From Corynebacterium anserum (lineage in GTDB: Bacteria; Actinomycetota; Actinomycetes; Mycobacteriales; Mycobacteriaceae), in contig NZ_CP046883.1 in assembly GCF_014262665.1 (NCBI RefSeq), positions 992,001 to 1,056,000 on the forward strand: a stretch of 64,000 nucleotides of DNA, read 5' to 3'. Of the stretch, positions 62,579-64,000 are shown piece after piece. The notes under the pieces are model-generated. The model was not told the origin of the DNA. It searched no databases and saw only the letters and a program-made list of their open reading frames with translations. Position 1 is the first letter of the stretch. Each line of letters starts with the position of its first letter. Both the position numbers and the translations under genes were made by a program.

Positions 62579-63436
62579 TCATGGGATGGGTGGAACAGTC
62601 ACAAAATCAATGAGCCGTTCCACCGCTCCGATCAGCGAGGAATCTAAGTCGCGGAAGCTATGTATTGACTTGTACACCCGTCTCCATCCTTCTTGTGGGG
62701 AACCCCATCCCAGACGGGTGCAGACCCCCGTTTTCCAATCTTCTCCATAGGGCACGTGTGGCCAGTGCTTTATCCGGACGCTTGAGGGTTTGACGGCTTC
62801 CCAAATATCAACGTAGGGATGACCCGTGACCATAACGTGCGGGCCAAGACTGCTGGTCAGTCGAGATTCTTTGGTGTTATCGATGAGGTGGTCAGCGAGA
62901 ACTCCAACTCGGCATTGTGCGGAGGGGTGGAAGTCCGCCAGCATCTGAGGGAGGTTGTCGAGCCCTTCGATGTATTCGACGACGACGCCTTCCACACGGA
63001 GATCGTGTCCCCACACCTTTTCGACGATCGCAGCGTCATGGACACCTTCGACCCATATGCGTGACGGGGCGGCTACTTTAGCTTTAACATTGTCTACCCG
63101 GCGAGACCCGGAGTTCGACATTGCTTGTCGAGGCGGTAAGAGTTTCGGATCTATATAACGAGTCAAGGTTATACGCTTGCCTTCTAGCAGGAAGCCTCCA
63201 GGTTTGAGCTTAAAGAGTCTCGTTGTACCGTATCGGTCCTCAAGCCTAATAAAGTCTCCATCGGGGGTTCGCTCTCCCCCGAGTACTGCCCCCACAAAGT
63301 CGTCGCCGTATACCTCAAGAACCATATTCAGTTCGGGTTTCACCTCCGGGTAGACTCTCGGTTGTTTTCGAGCATGTCCCTGGAGGATGTCTCCCGAATA
63401 GCGGGAACGATAATCGCCTGCGTTCATGGAATTCAT
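62579..63436 (-). CDS. DUF3097 domain protein
   Basis: From the ATG at 63436 the protein is 285 residues; a further in-frame ATG at 63427 is equally possible and an extension to 63490 is not family-like. It matches the actinobacterial DUF3097 family: NMVLEVYGDDFVGAVLGGERTPDGDFIRLEDRYGTTRLFKLKPGGFLLEG near the N-terminus, then a TOPRIM-like IWVEGVHDAAIVEKVWGHDLRVEGVVVEYIEG and VMVTGHPYVDIWEAVKP. The G-H-D and acidic residues suggest a TOPRIM or related nucleotidyl fold, an inference. Confidence 0.82.
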   Translation of the reverse strand: MNSMNAGDYRSRYSGDILQGHARKQPRVYPEVKPELNMVLEVYGDDFVGAVLGGERTPDGDFIRLEDRYGTTRLFKLKPGGFLLEGKRITLTRYIDPKLLPPRQAMSNSGSRRVDNVKAKVAAPSRIWVEGVHDAAIVEKVWGHDLRVEGVVVEYIEGLDNLPQMLADFHPSAQCRVGVLADHLIDNTKESRLTSSLGPHVMVTGHPYVDIWEAVKPSSVRIKHWPHVPYGEDWKTGVCTRLGWGSPQEGWRRVYKSIHSFRDLDSSLIGAVERLIDFVTVPPIP

Positions 63437-63480
63437 GCTTGAACACTTTAGGCGACAGCCTTGAGCGGATGAACGGGGCG

Positions 63481-63557
63481 CACCGCACAACAGAGCCAGC
63501 TACGAATACTTCGTGTCACAGAGCCAGACTGAAACACACCGCACAACAGAGCCAGCT
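63481..63557 (+). repeat. Two perfect 21-bp direct repeats
   Basis: 63481-63501 and 63537-63557 are identical (starting CACCGCACAACAGAG), 56 bp apart, with a partial copy CACAGAGCCAG near 63517. They lie between the divergent DUF3097 gene and the right-edge gene. Confidence 0.85.
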
Positions 63558-63583
63558 GTAAGGAAGGGAGTAGGTTTGGGACA

Positions 63584-64000
63584 ATGAGCGCCTCTGAACC
63601 TTCTTTACTGCGAGAACAGCTGTGGTCACCCGTGCAGAACACCTCTTTGTGGCTTGCTTGGTGGCTCCACAATGTCATCAGCACCGATGAACTCATTGAT
63701 GCTTTCCACAGCGTACAAGGGCCTCTCCACATATTCGACGCAGTTCCCTGCCCTAAGGGACACGCCGCGCAAGTGCGTGAGAGGCATCTGGAACAAGAAG
63801 TTGTGACGTCGCATGAAACTCCTGCTGGACTAGTTGACCTACTTCGACAGATACGAACAGCAACCAACGATGCCCCGGTGGGGCTCGAAGAACAACCACT
63901 TGTTAGTTTGATTTTATCCGGACCGGGAGATGTCCCCCCTCTACCTGCCGGAAGTTTAGCGGCACAGCACATTGTCCGCACGGGTGCGGGGTTGGTGTTA
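63584..64000 (+). CDS. Unrecognised protein (partial, 3' end outside window)
   Basis: From the ATG at 63584 there are 139 codons with no stop to the window edge, starting MSASEPSLLREQLWSPVQNTS. The sequence is Trp- and His-containing (LWLAWWLHNVISTDELIDAF) with a Cys-Pro-Lys-Gly turn, and has balanced codon use like its neighbours. No family is recognised and only the N-terminal part is present. An opposite-strand frame across this stretch has Cys/Ser/Arg-rich, shadow-like composition. Confidence 0.65.
   Translation, partial: MSASEPSLLREQLWSPVQNTSLWLAWWLHNVISTDELIDAFHSVQGPLHIFDAVPCPKGHAAQVRERHLEQEVVTSHETPAGLVDLLRQIRTATNDAPVGLEEQPLVSLILSGPGDVPPLPAGSLAAQHIVRTGAGLVL

Noticed and set aside
63448..63981. 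Minus-strand open frame of 177 codons at the right edge
   Set aside because: Its product is Cys/Ser/Arg-rich and shadow-like, and it runs through the repeats and into the DUF3097 region; the plus-strand frame from 63584 is more protein-like.

Overview
The window reads as a contiguous chromosomal segment from a mid-GC, mycolic-acid-group actinobacterium (order Mycobacteriales), most probably a Corynebacterium or close relative. This rests on the presence and order of secA2, odhI/garA, ftsR, a DUF151 nuclease, merR, gnd, ndh, rbpA, ppm1, lnt, helY, tatC, tatA, pafC, pafB, pafA, pup, dop, arc, trmI, aspA, hisG, hisE, metH, mshC, uppP and pyrD, an order I recall from Corynebacterium glutamicum. 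GC was judged by eye at about the mid-50s percent and was not computed. No phage genes, transposases or CRISPR arrays are visible; this is core backbone.

Layout. 1-2.4 kb (- strand): the body of a class I glutamine amidotransferase cut by the window edge, tRNA-Pro(GGG), an RraA-family protein and an alpha/beta hydrolase. 2.5-7.8 kb (+): accessory Sec ATPase SecA2, the 2-oxoglutarate dehydrogenase inhibitor OdhI, FtsR, DUF151 and a second MerR regulator preceded by a perfect 18-bp palindrome. 7.9-15.3 kb (-): a VWA protein, a gene usually labelled 3-methyladenine DNA glycosylase, two CorC/HlyC CBS proteins, a DEAD-box helicase and 6-phosphogluconate dehydrogenase. 15.4-26.2 kb (mixed strands): PaaI-type thioesterase, type II NADH dehydrogenase, a degenerate cyclopropane-fatty-acid-synthase-like methyltransferase, an FAD dehydrogenase, an SDR, a YkvI-like membrane protein, MgtE and YceI.

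26.2-43.0 kb: RbpA (+), then a long minus-strand block. In transcription order it is trmI, arc, dop, pup, pafA, pafB, pafC, tatA, tatC, helY, a DprE2-like reductase, fxsA, lnt and ppm1. This is a complete pupylation set in which pafA follows pup after only two bases, with no prcB/prcA between them, and ARC ends without the proteasome-docking tail. Ppm1 and Lnt are adjacent and act in mannolipid and lipoprotein biogenesis.

43.0-64.0 kb: DUF1275 protein, a GlcD-like FAD oxidase, a RecB-type nuclease with a Cys cluster, aspartase, hisG, a single reading frame joining a HAD phosphatase to HisE, a hot-dog thioesterase, metH with a 200-bp structured-looking leader, an unknown small protein, mshC, uppP, a lipoprotein, pyrD, a PEBP protein, tRNA-Leu(GAG), a TVP38 membrane protein, an HTH protein, DUF3097 and the start of an unknown gene at the right edge. 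Three intergenic stretches carry short direct repeats (46.2, 56.7 and 63.5 kb).

Most of the window is ordinary core biology. The items most worth a second look are the HAD-HisE fusion, the proteasome-less Pup locus, the palindrome upstream of the second merR gene, the metH leader and the divergent CFA-like enzyme.
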